Source of the DNA: Gammaproteobacteria bacterium
GTDB taxonomy: Bacteria; Pseudomonadota; Gammaproteobacteria; Steroidobacterales; Steroidobacteraceae
Reading direction: 5' to 3'
Assembly: GCA_004297335.1 (NCBI GenBank)
Contig: SCUD01000035.1
Span: 24,167 to 88,166, forward strand
Length of the DNA: 64,000 nt
Part shown: positions 26,844 to 40,788 of the stretch, in pieces
Numbering within the stretch: the stretch's first letter is position 1
How the letters are laid out: every line of letters begins with the position of its first letter
The notes under the pieces: generated by a model
Database searches by the model: none
The model's input: only the letters and a program-made list of their open reading frames with translations
Told to the model about the DNA's origin: nothing
Translations under genes and position numbers: made by a program

Positions 26844-28328
26844 CTACGGCAGGTCCGTACCGCCCATCAGGTAACGATCGACCTCGCGCGCGACGCCGCG
26901 GCCCTCGTTGATCGCCCAGACCACCAGGCTCTGGCCGCGCCGGCAGTCGCCGGCGGCGAATACGCCGGGCACGCTGGTGGTGAAGCGGCCATGCTCGGCC
27001 CGCACGTTGCCGCGCTCGTCGCTGGCGACGCCGAGATCGCGCAGCAGCGGCTGTTCCGGGCCGAGGAAGCCGAGTGCCAGCAGCACCAGTTGCGCCGGGC
27101 GCCGGCGCTCGCTGCCGGCCTGTTCGCCCGCCTGCCAGCGGCCGGCGGCATCGCGCTGCCAGGCGACCTCGATGGTCTCCAGTTCCGCGACCTGGCCATC
27201 GTCGCCGCCGAGGAAGCGCCGCACCGTGGTCTGGTAGATGCGCGGGTCGCTGCCGAAGCGCGCCGCCGCCTCCTCCTGGCCGTAGTCGGTGCGCTGGACC
27301 TTCGGCCACTCCGGCCACGGATTGTCGCCGGCGCGCTCGGCCGGCGGCCGCGGCAGGATCTCGAACTGGACGATCGAGCGGCAGCCCTGGCGCAGCGCGG
27401 TCGCGACGCAGTCGGTGCCGGTGTCGCCGCCGCCGATCACGACGACGTCGCGGCCGCGGGCCTGGATCGGCGTCTCATCGGGGCTGCCGGCCAGCAGCGC
27501 GCGGGTCGCGGCGCTCAGGTAGTCCATCGCGAAGTGCACGCCGGCGAGTTCGCGGCCCGCGACCTCGAGGTCGCGCGGCCGCGTCGCGCCGGTGCACAGC
27601 ACGGTCGCATCGAAGTCCTTGAGCAGCAGCAGCGCCTCGACGTTCTCGCCGACATGCGCGTTGCAGATGAACTTGACGCCCTCGGCCTCGAGCAGCCGCA
27701 GGCGCCGCTCGACCACCTGCCGCTTGTCGAGCTTCATGTTCGGGATGCCGTATTGCAGGAGCCCGCCCGGGCGGTCGGCGCGCTCCAGCACGGTCACCTG
27801 GTGGCCGGCGCGGTTCAGCTGCGCCGCCGCCGCCAGCCCGGCTGGGCCGGAACCGATGACGACGACCTTCTTGCCGGTGCGCGCCGCCGGCGGTTCCGGC
27901 AGGATCCAGCCCTCCTCCCAGCCGCGCTCGACGATGCTGTTCTCGATGTTCTTGATCGTCACCGGCGGGCCCTTCATGCCGACCACGCAGGAGCCCTCGC
28001 AGGGCGCCGGGCAGACCCGGCCAGTGAACTCCGGGAAGTTGTTGGTGCGGTGCAGGCGCGCCAGTGCCTCGCGCCACAGTCCGCGATAGACCAGGTCGTT
28101 CCATTCCGGAATCAGGTTGTTGACCGGGCAGCCGGAGGCGGCGCCGGCCAGCAGCAGGCCGGTATGGCAGAACGGGATGCCGCAGTCCATGCAGCGCGCG
28201 CCCTGCTGGCGCAGGCGCTGCTCCTCCATCTCGTGGTGGAACTCGTCCCAGTCGCGCAACCGGTCGCGCGGGCTGCGGTCGACCGGCAGCTCGCGCAGGT
28301 ACTCGATGAACCCGGTGGGCTTGCCCAT
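26844..28328 (-). CDS. gltD: Glutamate synthase (NADPH), small subunit
   Basis: A 494-residue protein with an N-terminal 4Fe-4S region ('[15 protein letters not shown]' and '[12 protein letters not shown]'). An FAD-binding fold follows ('[21 protein letters not shown]', near residue 150), then an NADPH fold ('[15 protein letters not shown]', near 295). This is GltD, which delivers electrons from NADPH to the large subunit for glutamate synthesis from glutamine and 2-oxoglutarate. It starts 1 bp after the gltB stop. The order gltB-gltD is the usual one. Length is slightly above the enterobacterial form. Confidence 0.96.
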   Translation of the reverse strand: MGKPTGFIEYLRELPVDRSPRDRLRDWDEFHHEMEEQRLRQQGARCMDCGIPFCHTGLLLAGAASGCPVNNLIPEWNDLVYRGLWREALARLHRTNNFPEFTGRVCPAPCEGSCVVGMKGPPVTIKNIENSIVERGWEEGWILPEPPAARTGKKVVVIGSGPAGLAAAAQLNRAGHQVTVLERADRPGGLLQYGIPNMKLDKRQVVERRLRLLEAEGVKFICNAHVGENVEALLLLKDFDATVLCTGATRPRDLEVAGRELAGVHFAMDYLSAATRALLAGSPDETPIQARGRDVVVIGGGDTGTDCVATALRQGCRSIVQFEILPRPPAERAGDNPWPEWPKVQRTDYGQEEAAARFGSDPRIYQTTVRRFLGGDDGQVAELETIEVAWQRDAAGRWQAGEQAGSERRRPAQLVLLALGFLGPEQPLLRDLGVASDERGNVRAEHGRFTTSVPGVFAAGDCRRGQSLVVWAINEGRGVAREVDRYLMGGTDLP

Positions 28329-28329
28329 C

Positions 28330-32967
<4,638 letters not shown>

Positions 32968-33048
32968 ATAAGGGGTCCAGCGGACCAGAAACGGGGGCGG
33001 CCAGTGGAAGTGTACGGATCCGGGCAGCCGCAGGGAAGCCTCTCTTTT

Positions 33049-33747
33049 CTAACGGGAAGCGTCACTGCGGATCCGGCCGTCCACGAGCTCGACGATGCGG
33101 TCGCAGCGCCCGGCCAGGCGCGGATCATGGGTGACGACCAGCAGCGCAAAGCCGCGCTCCTGGTGCAGCCGCCGCAGCAGCGCGAACACGGCGTCGGCGG
33201 CCTGGGTGTCGAGGTTCCCGGTCGGCTCGTCGGCGAGCACGAGGTCGGGCCGGCCGGCCAGCGCCCGGACGATCGCCACCCTCTGCTGCTGGCCACCCGA
33301 CAGCTCGTAGGGCTTGCGGTCAGCCAACGGACCAAGGCCGACCGCCTCGAGCAGCGCCAGCGCCTCCTGCCGCTGCACCATCGTGGGGCGCCGGCCGCGG
33401 GCCATCGCCGGCAGCAGCACATTCTCGAGTGCCGTGAATGCCGGCAGCAGGTGGTGGAATTGGAACACAAAGCCAATGCTGCGGCCGCGCAGGCTGGTGC
33501 GGCGCCCATCGTCGAGGGCGCGGGTCGGTTCGCCCAGCAGGCACAGCTCGCCGGCGCACGGCGTATCCAGCAGGCCGATCAGGTTGAGCAGCGTGCTCTT
33601 GCCCGACCCGGATGGGCCGATCAGCGCGGCGAACTCGTGCCGCCCGAGGCGCAGGTCGATGCCGTGCAGCACCTCGACCTCGCCCGGCGTGCCGACCGCG
33701 TAGCGCTTGCGCAGGCCGCGCAGTTCCAGCACCGGCGGTTCAGACAT
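33049..33747 (-). CDS. ABC transporter ATPase (LolD/MacB-type)
   Basis: A 232-residue nucleotide-binding protein with Walker A '[11 protein letters not shown]', Q-loop '[18 protein letters not shown]', signature '[17 protein letters not shown]', Walker B '[12 protein letters not shown]' and the H-loop 'THD'. '[16 protein letters not shown]' is typical of the LolD/FtsE/MacB class that drives mechanotransmission permeases rather than importers. It overlaps the FtsX-type permease gene by 8 bp and is the third gene of an adaptor-permease-ATPase set. With a periplasmic adaptor present, an export or lipoprotein-release machine of MacAB type is more likely than LolCDE. Confidence 0.9.
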   Translation of the reverse strand: MSEPPVLELRGLRKRYAVGTPGEVEVLHGIDLRLGRHEFAALIGPSGSGKSTLLNLIGLLDTPCAGELCLLGEPTRALDDGRRTSLRGRSIGFVFQFHHLLPAFTALENVLLPAMARGRRPTMVQRQEALALLEAVGLGPLADRKPYELSGGQQQRVAIVRALAGRPDLVLADEPTGNLDTQAADAVFALLRRLHQERGFALLVVTHDPRLAGRCDRIVELVDGRIRSDASR

Positions 33748-34960
33748 TGCGCAGTGCCTCGACCGGGTCGAGCCGCGCCGCCCGCCGCGCCGGCACGACC
33801 GCCGCCAGCATGCCGACGACCGTCGCCAGCGCTGCCGCGGCCAGGAACAGCGCGGGCGTCACCTGCAGCTCGAAGGCGCCGCGGCCGCTGCGCGCCAGGC
33901 CGAGCGCGTCCCAGCCGAGCAGAAGCGCGCCGCCGATCAGGCTGCCGAGCGCGGCGCCGATCAGGCCGACGATCGCGCCCTGCAGCAGGAAGATACGCAG
34001 CACCTGGGCGCGCTGCGTGCCGACCGCGCGCAGGATGCCGATCTCACGGCCGCGCTGGACGACGCTGACCGCCAGCACGCTGGCGATGCCGAACGCCGCC
34101 GCCAGCGCGACGAACACGCGGATCAGGTTGCTGGAGAGCGTCTGTGCCGCGAGCGCATCGAGGATGTTGCGGTTGATCGTCATCCAGCTCTCGGCGGTGA
34201 CGCCAAGCCGGGCGGCGATGCGGCGCGCGACCGCCTCGGCCTGCAGGTAGTCGCGTACCCGCAGGTCGATGCTGGACACGCCGCCCGGCAGGTCGAGCAG
34301 CGCCTGGGCCGGGCGCAGCGCCAGGTAGACGAAGCGCGCATCCAGCTCACGCGTGCCGAGCTCGAAGATCCCGGTAATCGTGAACACGTCGGCCCGGCCG
34401 GTGCCGGCGTCGAGCCGGATCCGGTCGCCAACCACGGCGCCGAGCTCGGCGGCGAGCTGCGCGCCGATCGCGATGTCGTTGCCGGCCACCTGCCAGCGCC
34501 CGGCGACCAGGTGACGCGGGACGGGCACGATCCGCGTGTACTGGGCCGGCTCGATGCCCATCAGCGCGACCGAGCGGCTGGCGCTGCCGCGCCGGGCCAG
34601 CGCCGGGCCGGAGGCGAGCGGCGACACCGCGGTGACCTCGGCGAAGCCGGCGAGCGCAGCGACCAGGCTCTGCCACTGGTCCACCGAGCGCAGCCGCTGG
34701 GCTCGCTGGTCGACCCGCGAAAGCAGGTGCTGCCCGGTACCCGCGCGCAGCGGCCGGGCAACCTCGTCCGGCGCGCGGATCCGGATGTGCGACTGCGTGC
34801 CGAGCGTGCGCTCGATGATCTGCGCCTGCAGCCCACCGATCAGCGCCGTCAGGAAAACGATCACGGCGACGCCGACCGCGATGCCGGTGACGATCAGCAG
34901 GCTCTGCGCGCGGCCCTCGCGCAGCAGCCGGGTCGCCAGCGTCCATTCGAACCACAGCAC
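33740..34960 (-). CDS. FtsX/MacB-like ABC permease
   Basis: From the GTG at 34960 ('VLWFEWTLATRLLREGRAQS') this is a 406-residue permease. TM1 lies at about residues 20-42 ('LLIVTGIAVGVAVIVFLTALI'), followed by a ~230-residue periplasmic domain. Three C-terminal helices begin at 'VFVALAAAFGIASVLAVSVVQ', and the coupling motif is 'RGREIGILRAVGTQRAQVLRIFLLQ'. It ends '[12 protein letters not shown]', the family's usual C terminus. The track's longer ORF runs upstream into the adaptor gene in another frame and is not real there. The gap to the adaptor stop is 11 bp. The topology is that of MacB or LolC/E with the ATPase as a separate chain. Confidence 0.88.
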   Translation of the reverse strand: MLWFEWTLATRLLREGRAQSLLIVTGIAVGVAVIVFLTALIGGLQAQIIERTLGTQSHIRIRAPDEVARPLRAGTGQHLLSRVDQRAQRLRSVDQWQSLVAALAGFAEVTAVSPLASGPALARRGSASRSVALMGIEPAQYTRIVPVPRHLVAGRWQVAGNDIAIGAQLAAELGAVVGDRIRLDAGTGRADVFTITGIFELGTRELDARFVYLALRPAQALLDLPGGVSSIDLRVRDYLQAEAVARRIAARLGVTAESWMTINRNILDALAAQTLSSNLIRVFVALAAAFGIASVLAVSVVQRGREIGILRAVGTQRAQVLRIFLLQGAIVGLIGAALGSLIGGALLLGWDALGLARSGRGAFELQVTPALFLAAAALATVVGMLAAVVPARRAARLDPVEALRNV

Positions 34961-34971
34961 GACCGGCGGCC

Positions 34972-36156
34972 TCAGCGGCGCGGGCGGGCGCGGGAGCCGG
35001 CCGCGGGCGTGCTGCTGCCGGGCAGCACCAGGTCGCCGGCGTCCAGTCCCTCGAGCACCTCGGCAAGCCCGAGGCCGCGCAGGCCGACCCGGATCGCGAC
35101 CCGCTCGATCCGCCCGGCGCGCAGCCGCAGCACCGCCGCGCGGTCGCCGGCGGACTCGCGCAGCGCATCGGTCGGGATCACCAGCGCCCGCTCGCGCCGG
35201 CCGACCTCGACATCGATCGAGACGGTCATGTCCTGGCGCAGGTTCGCCGGCGGGTCCGGCACGACGACCCGGATCTCGATCGTGCCGGTCTGCACGTCGA
35301 CGGCCGGGGCGATGAACGTGACGCTGCCGGGGACGCGCTCGTCGGGGAACGCATCCGCGGACACCAGCGCCGGTTGCCCCAGCTGCAGCCGGTCGAGGCT
35401 GCGCTCGTCGACCGCGGCGACCACCTCGGTCGCGCCATCGACCGCGAGTTCGACGATGCCACGGCCGGCCGTCACGACGTCGCCGGGCTCGGCGAGCCGG
35501 CGCAGCACGGTGCCGGCGACCTGGCTGCGGATCTCGGTGCGGGCGAGCTGCGCGCGGGCCGTCGCCAGCCGCTCGCGCAGCAGCGTCTCCTCGACGCCGC
35601 CGGAGGCGAGTGCCGCAGCCACCACCCGGGCGCGCTTCCATTCCGCCTCCGCGAGCTGCAGCGCCTGTTCGGCCTGCTCGGCCCGCTCGGTTGCGACCAG
35701 GCCGCGACCGGCGAGTTCGCGCTGGCGCGCGGCCTCGCGCCCGGCCTGATCGTGACGCACTTCGGCGGCCGCGAGCGCCGCAGCGGCTTCCGGCCGCTGC
35801 CGCCCGGCCAGCTGGCCGAGCGCCGCCGCGGCCTCGCTGACGCGGGCGCGCTGCTCGCGATCCTCAAGGCGCGCAACCAGGTCGCCGGCGGCGATCCCGG
35901 CGCCCTCGGCGACCAGCCGTTCAACCAGCGTTCCGGTGATCTCACTGCCGATGGTTACGCGCGAACGCGTCTGCACCCGTCCGGTCGCGACGACATTTGC
36001 GACCAGCGGTGCGGCGCTGACCTGATAGACCTCGATGGCCGGGGTCACGACGCCACGCGTAAGCCAGGCAGCGAGGACCAGAGCCGGCGCCAGCGCCAGC
36101 CACGGCCCGGGTCGCCTGAAAAATGCCGGCAGTCGTTCGACCATCGCCGGCGACAC
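34972..36156 (-). CDS. HlyD/MacA-family periplasmic adaptor (membrane fusion protein)
   Basis: A 394-residue adaptor. An N-terminal membrane anchor ('WLALAPALVLAAWLTRGVV') is followed by a lipoyl-like half-motif 'TGRVQTRSRVTIGSEITGT' and a long helical hairpin rich in Ala/Arg/Glu (about 95-200). Beta-barrel sequence follows, and the C-terminal tail 'PRR' is basic. It would bridge the inner-membrane permease to an outer-membrane channel, which is not encoded here. The start is a GTG at 36156 or an ATG four codons later. It begins 8 bp after soxD on the same strand, so the export genes may be read through from soxD. Confidence 0.88.
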   Translation of the reverse strand: MSPAMVERLPAFFRRPGPWLALAPALVLAAWLTRGVVTPAIEVYQVSAAPLVANVVATGRVQTRSRVTIGSEITGTLVERLVAEGAGIAAGDLVARLEDREQRARVSEAAAALGQLAGRQRPEAAAALAAAEVRHDQAGREAARQRELAGRGLVATERAEQAEQALQLAEAEWKRARVVAAALASGGVEETLLRERLATARAQLARTEIRSQVAGTVLRRLAEPGDVVTAGRGIVELAVDGATEVVAAVDERSLDRLQLGQPALVSADAFPDERVPGSVTFIAPAVDVQTGTIEIRVVVPDPPANLRQDMTVSIDVEVGRRERALVIPTDALRESAGDRAAVLRLRAGRIERVAIRVGLRGLGLAEVLEGLDAGDLVLPGSSTPAAGSRARPRR

Positions 36157-36164
36157 CAGCTGAT

Positions 36165-36449
36165 TCAGCGCGCGCTGCTGCCGGCCACCGGCCGCGGCTC
36201 ATCCACCCGGTAGACGGCGGAGATCTCGTGGCTCACGGTGTCGCGCAGCACATTGAACCACTGCCCGCAGCCATGCGTATGGCACCAGCGCTCGGCGAGC
36301 TCACCCCGCGGATTGGCCCGGAAATACAGATAGCGCCCCCATTCCTCGTCGCTGCAGCCCGGCCCCGGGCGCGCGATATGCGACTCGCCGCCATAGCTGA
36401 ACTCGGGCTCGTCACGCGGGCCGCAAAACGGGCATTCAATCGTCAGCAT
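36165..36449 (-). CDS. soxD: Sarcosine oxidase, delta subunit
   Basis: A 94-residue zinc-binding protein beginning 'MLTIECPFCGPRDEPEFSYGG' and containing 'RWCHTHGCGQWFNVLRDT', the Cys/His ligand set of heterotetrameric sarcosine oxidase delta. The other subunits, soxB, soxA and soxG, lie about 3 kb away on the opposite strand, where soxD normally sits between soxB and soxA. Here it is followed by an export operon 8 bp downstream and preceded by a REP-like element. It is probably still the partner of the displaced soxBAG, since no other soxD is visible. Confidence 0.92.
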   Translation of the reverse strand: MLTIECPFCGPRDEPEFSYGGESHIARPGPGCSDEEWGRYLYFRANPRGELAERWCHTHGCGQWFNVLRDTVSHEISAVYRVDEPRPVAGSSAR

Positions 36450-36462
36450 CGGCAGCTCCCGG

Positions 36463-36479
36463 AAAAGGGGACTGTCCCC
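36463..36479. repeat. REP-like palindrome, copy 3
   Basis: AAAAGGGGAC-T-GTCCCC repeats the core of the pair at 17351-17412 but lacks the right-hand T run and is followed by AATATTA. It fills the 34-bp gap between soxD and the ammonia-lyase gene and could weaken transcription from the lyase into soxD. Confidence 0.7.
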
Positions 36480-36483
36480 AATA

Positions 36484-38112
36484 TTACAGCTTTGCCAGCA
36501 GGCGGAGCAGCGGTTGCGGCTCGCCCATCCGGAACAGCGGCGCGAAGCTGTTGTCGCGGAAGGCCGCGACCATCTCGCGGATCGGGCGATCGAGCTGCAT
36601 GTCCTCGGTCATGTACGGCACATGGCTGCGGACAAAGTCGAACGCGGCGCGCGTCGGGCCCAGCCGGTCGGCGCCGCGGATCTCGACGGCCTGCGCCAGC
36701 GCGATCAGCTGCATCGCGACGATCTTCTCGGTCAGGTTGATCACCAGCGCGCAGTCGCGCGCGGCGTGCACGCCGAGCGAAACCTTGTCCTGGTTGTGGC
36801 ATTCGGTCGACTGCGAGTGCACCGAGGCCGGGTTGCAGCGCATCAGCGCCTCGACCAGCAGCGAGGTGCAGGCGAGCTGCATGCCCTTGAAGCCGTGGAA
36901 CACGGCGCGCTGTTCCTCGCTGCGGCCCGGGTCGACGAGGTTGGCCGGCAGGCCATTGCTGAACTTCTCGTCGATGATCAGCTCGAGCTGGCGCTCGGCC
37001 ATCTGCGCGACGTTGGCGACCGCGGTCTTCAGCGCGTCCATCGCCATGCACACATGCCCGCCATAGAAGTTGCCGGCGTTGAACAGGTGCCCGGTCGCGG
37101 CGTCGTACAGCGGATTGTCGTTGGCGGAGTTCAGCTCGTTCTCGATCCACTGCGTCGCCCATTCGAGTACGTCGTCGAGCACGCCCGCGATCTGCGGCGA
37201 GCAGCGGATCGAATAGCGGTCCTGGATCTTGAGGCGCAGCCGCCGCGCCTCGGCGCCGTCGAAGGCGCCAACCTCGGCGAACACCTCGTCGAGGTTGCGC
37301 GCCAGGTGGCTGCCGTCGAGCCAGGCCAGCACCTGGGCCGCGAAGCGCTGCTGGCCACGATGGTTCTTCAGCACGTGGGCGAGCGGCTCGAAGGCGTTGC
37401 GTACGCCGAGCAGTGCCTCGGTGGTCATGGCCGTGGTCAGTGCCGAGAATTCGACGATCTGCGCGGCGCGGAACAGGTTGATCGCCGCGACGCCGGTCAT
37501 CACCGAGGTGCCATTGACGATCCCAAGCCCTTCCTTGGCGCGCAGCGTCAACGGCTTCAGGCCGCATTCGGCCAGCGCCTCGGCGGCTGGCATGATCCGG
37601 CCGCGGAACCAGACCTCGCGGTCGCCACACAGCGTCGCGCCGAGATAGGACAGCGGCACCAGGTCGCCGCTCGCACCCACCGAACCCTGCACCGGGATGC
37701 ACGGCGTGATGCCATGGTTCAGGAAGTCGACCATCTGCTGCAGCAGTTCTACCCGCACGCCCGAATAGCCCTTGGTGTTGGAATTGAGCCGGGCGAGCAG
37801 GATCGCGCGGCCCTCGGGCACGCCGAAGTATTCGCCGGTGCCGGAACCGAGGCAGCGCAGCAGGTTGCGCTGCAGCTCGTCCACGCGCTCGCGTGACAGC
37901 TGCCGGTCGCAACTGTCGCCGAAGCCGGTGGTGACACCGTAGATCGGCTTGCCCTCGGCAATCAGCTGGTCATTCAGCGCACGCGAAGCCCGCACCTGCG
38001 CGAGGCAGGCCGGATCCGGGTCGAGCGCCACCGGAAAGTCGAGGAAGGCTACGCACATCAGCTCGCCGATCGTGAGCGTGCGGCCGTTGATCAGGACGGT
38101 ATCGCGGTGCAT
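36484..38112 (-). CDS. MIO-dependent ammonia-lyase (HAL/PAL/TAL family), first copy
   Basis: A 542-residue lyase whose Ala-Ser-Gly MIO precursor is 'GSVGASGDLVPLSYLGA' near residue 148. 'YGVTTGFGDSCD' holds the catalytic Tyr loop, and 'ELNSANDNPLYD' and 'HNQDKVSLGVHAARD' are further signatures. It removes ammonia from histidine or an aromatic amino acid. The selectivity loop reads 'LQRNLLRCLGSGTG', where HutH usually has Ser-His, TAL His-Leu and PAL Phe-Leu. The Cys-Leu pair fits none of them cleanly, so I do not call it hutH, and no other hut gene is present. It is divergent from an Lrp-type regulator. Confidence 0.85.
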   Translation of the reverse strand: MHRDTVLINGRTLTIGELMCVAFLDFPVALDPDPACLAQVRASRALNDQLIAEGKPIYGVTTGFGDSCDRQLSRERVDELQRNLLRCLGSGTGEYFGVPEGRAILLARLNSNTKGYSGVRVELLQQMVDFLNHGITPCIPVQGSVGASGDLVPLSYLGATLCGDREVWFRGRIMPAAEALAECGLKPLTLRAKEGLGIVNGTSVMTGVAAINLFRAAQIVEFSALTTAMTTEALLGVRNAFEPLAHVLKNHRGQQRFAAQVLAWLDGSHLARNLDEVFAEVGAFDGAEARRLRLKIQDRYSIRCSPQIAGVLDDVLEWATQWIENELNSANDNPLYDAATGHLFNAGNFYGGHVCMAMDALKTAVANVAQMAERQLELIIDEKFSNGLPANLVDPGRSEEQRAVFHGFKGMQLACTSLLVEALMRCNPASVHSQSTECHNQDKVSLGVHAARDCALVINLTEKIVAMQLIALAQAVEIRGADRLGPTRAAFDFVRSHVPYMTEDMQLDRPIREMVAAFRDNSFAPLFRMGEPQPLLRLLAKL

Positions 38113-38273
38113 GGGAACCCCCGTGGCGCTGGCCGGAGCCGGTTGCAGAAGCTGGAAATCCTATGCCCCTTGCGGCGAAATTGGCTTGCGTTTATTGTCC
38201 TGAGGAGCGATTCTTTGAATGATCCTTTGTGCAACAGGCGTCAGACTGGTAGATTCATTCGGAGGAATCCGGG

Positions 38274-38795
38274 ATGTCCGATCGCCCGCTCGATGCCTGC
38301 GACCAGCGCATGCTGGCGGCGCTGCAGCGCGATGGCCGCATCACCAACCAGCGCCTCGCCGAGTCGGTCGGGACCTCCGCCGCGGCTTGCTGGCGCCGGC
38401 TGCAGCGACTCGTCACGGGCGGCACGATCCGGCGCTTCACGGCAATCGTGGATCCCGCAAGCCTCGGCTACCAGCTGTGCGCGCTGACCTACGTGACGCT
38501 GGCCCGGCACTCGCGTGACGTCGCGGTGCAGTTCGAGCGTGCGGTCACCGAGCGCGACGAGGTCTTCGATTGCCTGGCGGTGACCGGGGACGCCGACTTC
38601 CTGCTGCGCATCTACGTCACCGGCATGGCCGGCTACGACCGCTTTCTCGAGGATTTCCTGTTCACCCTGCCAGGAGTCTCGACCGTGCGCACGAGCTTCG
38701 TGCTGCGCGAGGTCAAGGCCGGTGGCGTGCTGGCGCCGGCACCGCCGGCGGCGCCGGCCCGCGAGCTGCGCGGCCGCCGGGCGCAGCGGCGGTGA
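38274..38795 (+). CDS. Lrp/AsnC-family regulator (divergent from first lyase)
   Basis: A 173-residue protein with the AsnC helix-turn-helix 'LQRDGRITNQRLAESVGTSA' and 'CWRRLQRLVTGGTIRRFTAI' near the N terminus, then the RAM ligand-binding domain ('VFDCLAVTGDADFLLRIYVT', 'FLFTLPGVSTVRTSFVLREVK'). GGAGGA lies 7 nt before the ATG. It is divergent from the ammonia-lyase over 160 bp, so it most likely regulates that gene in response to the lyase substrate. It has a Pro/Ala-rich C-terminal tail of about 20 residues. A paralogue sits beside the second lyase at 56645. Confidence 0.92.
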   Translation: MSDRPLDACDQRMLAALQRDGRITNQRLAESVGTSAAACWRRLQRLVTGGTIRRFTAIVDPASLGYQLCALTYVTLARHSRDVAVQFERAVTERDEVFDCLAVTGDADFLLRIYVTGMAGYDRFLEDFLFTLPGVSTVRTSFVLREVKAGGVLAPAPPAAPARELRGRRAQRR

Positions 38796-38833
38796 GGGCC
38801 CGGGTGCGCGGTCCGGCTGGCCACGGGGGTCGC

Positions 38834-39451
38834 GTGGGCGCGACGGACAAGGCGGGGCCGCGCCGGCGAGCACGAGCCGTTCCGGGCGGCAAGCGCCCGG
38901 CGCCACTCGGTCGCGAAGCGTGGCTGGACGCCGCGAGGTCGGCGCTGATCGAGGCCGGCATCGGCGGCGTCGAGGTCGGCAAGCTGGCGCGCCGACTCGG
39001 CGTCACCCGCGGAGGGTTCTACTGGTTCTTCCGCAGCCGCGCCAGATTGCTGGACGAGCTGCTGGCGTACTGGGAGCGGACCAGCGCTGCCCTGTTCGAA
39101 GGCATCCTGCGCCACGATACGCGTCATGGCATCCGGGAGTTCAGGGCTCTCGTCGATCTGTGGCTCCAGGAGACAGAGTACGATCCGGCCTGGGATGCGG
39201 CGATCCGCGACTGGGCCCGCACCTCGCCGAAGGTCGCCCGCGTTGTCCGCCGCGCCGACGACCGGCGCATCGAGGTGTTGCGCCAGGTGTTCATGGACCT
39301 CGGCTACGGGAATCCCGAGGCGCTGGTGCGGGCGCGCGTGACCTATTACCACCAGATCGGCTACTACGCGCTCGGCGTCCGGCAGACCCGGCGCGAGCGC
39401 CTGAAGCTGCTGCCGTACTACGTGAAGGTGCTGACCGGCCGCCCCGCCTGA
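38834..39451 (+). CDS. TetR/AcrR-family regulator upstream of soxBAG
   Basis: The helix-turn-helix 'AGIGGVEVGKLARRLGVTRG' followed by 'GFYWFFRSRARLLDELLAYW' identifies a TetR protein of about 205 residues. Its C-terminal domain (from 'FRALVDLWLQETEYDP') is of the kind seen in many uncharacterised regulators. The start is a GTG: 38834 has GGGGG a few bases upstream, while 38792 would overlap the Lrp stop (GTGA) and add a basic, Gly-rich tail. The track's start at 38570 lies inside the Lrp gene. It is followed 86 bp later by soxB, and the perfect palindrome TACACTAGTGTA in between is its likely operator. Confidence 0.85.
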   Translation: MGATDKAGPRRRARAVPGGKRPAPLGREAWLDAARSALIEAGIGGVEVGKLARRLGVTRGGFYWFFRSRARLLDELLAYWERTSAALFEGILRHDTRHGIREFRALVDLWLQETEYDPAWDAAIRDWARTSPKVARVVRRADDRRIEVLRQVFMDLGYGNPEALVRARVTYYHQIGYYALGVRQTRRERLKLLPYYVKVLTGRPA

Positions 39452-39498
39452 CCGGGCCGGCGCTTGACAGCGGTGGACGCATTCCGGAGACTTCCCCA

Positions 39499-39510
39499 TA
39501 CACTAGTGTA
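39499..39510. promoter_or_regulatory. Perfect palindrome TACACTAGTGTA upstream of soxB
   Basis: A 12-bp perfect palindrome 27 bp before the soxB start and just after the TetR gene. The TACAC/GTGTA form is usual for TetR-family operators, so it may control soxBAG-purU. A related ATACACC-TGTAT core recurs upstream of the M20 gene at 45033. Confidence 0.5.
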
Positions 39511-39537
39511 CGGACGGGCCGCAGCAGCCAGCAGCAG

Positions 39538-40788
39538 ATGACGATGGCGAGGTATTCCCTGCCGGTCCTGTTCGGTCACGCGCTCAGCGGCCACCGCCAC
39601 TGGCCGCGGGCGCTGCGTTGCGCTGAGTCGAAGGCGGCTTACGATGCACTGATCGTCGGTGGTGGCGGCCACGGCCTTGCCACCGCGTATTTTCTCGCGG
39701 CGCGGCACGGTATGCGCAATATCGCCGTGCTCGACAAGGGCGCGATCGGCCACGGCAATTCCGGGCGCAACACCCAGGTCGTGCGCTCGGATTATTTCCA
39801 CCTGCCCAGCTCCCGCTTCTTCGAACGCTCGCTCCGGCTCTACGAGGGTTTGAGCCGCGAGCTCAACTACAACGTGATGCTGAGCCAGCGCGGCAAGATC
39901 AATCTTGCGCACAGCCCGCACGACCTGGAGGTCCTGCGCCGCGCGACCAATGCCATCCGGATGAATGGTGTCGACGCCGAACTGCTGAGCGTCGACGAGC
40001 TGCGCCGCCTCGAACCGGCGCTGAACCTGCGCTGCCGCTATCCGATCGAGGGCGGCGCCGTGCAATGGCGCGGCGGCATCGCGCGCCACGACGCGGTCGT
40101 CTGGGCTTTCGCGCGCGCGGCTGGCCGGCTGGGCGTGGATCTGATCCAGGGCTGCGAGGTCACCGGCTTCCTGCTCGAGCGCGGCCGGGTCACCGGTGTC
40201 GAAACGACCCGCGGACGCATTGCCGCTCCGCGGGTCTGTCTTGCGGTCGCCGGGCATTCCTCGGTCCTCGCCCGCCGTGCCGGACTCGAGCTGCCACTCA
40301 ACAGCATGGCCCTGCAGGCGATGGTCACGGAACCGGTGAAGCCGCTGCTGAACACCGTACTGCTGTCGCCGGCGATCCACGTCTATCTCAGCCAGTCGGA
40401 CCGCGGCGAAGTCGTCATCGGCGGCGGCGCTGACATCTTCCACTCCTACGCACAGCGCGGCGGGTTGCCGGTGCTGGAGGCAAACGCGCAGGCCGCGGTC
40501 GAACTGTTCCCCGCGCTCAGCCGACTGCGGGTGATGCGCCAGTGGGCCGGCATCGTCGACATCTCGCCGGACACCAGCCCGATCATGGGCCTGACGCCGG
40601 TCGCCGGGCTCTACCTCAACGCCGGCTGGGGCACCGGCGGCTTCAAGGCAATTCCGGCCGGCGGCGAGACGATGGCCTGGACAATGGCGCACGACCGGCC
40701 GCACGAGCTGATCACGTCCTTCGGACTCGAGCGTTTCACGACCGGCGCACTGGTCGATGAAGGCGCGGCCTCCGGAGTGGCGCACTGA
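39538..40788 (+). CDS. soxB: Sarcosine oxidase, beta subunit
   Basis: From the ATG at 39538 (or 39544) the 416-residue protein opens 'MTMARYSLPVLFGHALSG'. It has the FAD motif 'ALIVGGGGHGLATAYFLA' near residue 40, then 'GNSGRNTQVVRSDY' and the C-terminal 'LNAGWGTGGFKAIPAGGETM'. It carries FAD and the covalent FMN site and oxidises sarcosine to glycine, giving methylene-THF and H2O2 in the SoxBDAG complex. The track's earlier start adds about 270 unrelated residues through the TetR gene. The soxD gene that should follow is missing here and lies at 36165 on the other strand. The stop overlaps the soxA ATG by one base. Confidence 0.92.
   Translation: MTMARYSLPVLFGHALSGHRHWPRALRCAESKAAYDALIVGGGGHGLATAYFLAARHGMRNIAVLDKGAIGHGNSGRNTQVVRSDYFHLPSSRFFERSLRLYEGLSRELNYNVMLSQRGKINLAHSPHDLEVLRRATNAIRMNGVDAELLSVDELRRLEPALNLRCRYPIEGGAVQWRGGIARHDAVVWAFARAAGRLGVDLIQGCEVTGFLLERGRVTGVETTRGRIAAPRVCLAVAGHSSVLARRAGLELPLNSMALQAMVTEPVKPLLNTVLLSPAIHVYLSQSDRGEVVIGGGADIFHSYAQRGGLPVLEANAQAAVELFPALSRLRVMRQWAGIVDISPDTSPIMGLTPVAGLYLNAGWGTGGFKAIPAGGETMAWTMAHDRPHELITSFGLERFTTGALVDEGAASGVAH

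Noticed and set aside
36514-37896. 460-residue plus-strand ORF over the first ammonia-lyase
   Set aside because: It is a shadow of a gene with an intact MIO motif and full-length family match.
36484-38112. Calling the first lyase hutH
   Set aside because: The selectivity pair is Cys-Leu rather than Ser-His and no other hut gene is nearby, so the family is named but not the substrate.
38113-38273. Lrp binding boxes in the divergent gap of the first lyase
   Set aside because: Weak ATTC-TTT-GAAT and GATTCATTC repeats are present, but the match to the known Lrp consensus is poor, so I do not list an operator.
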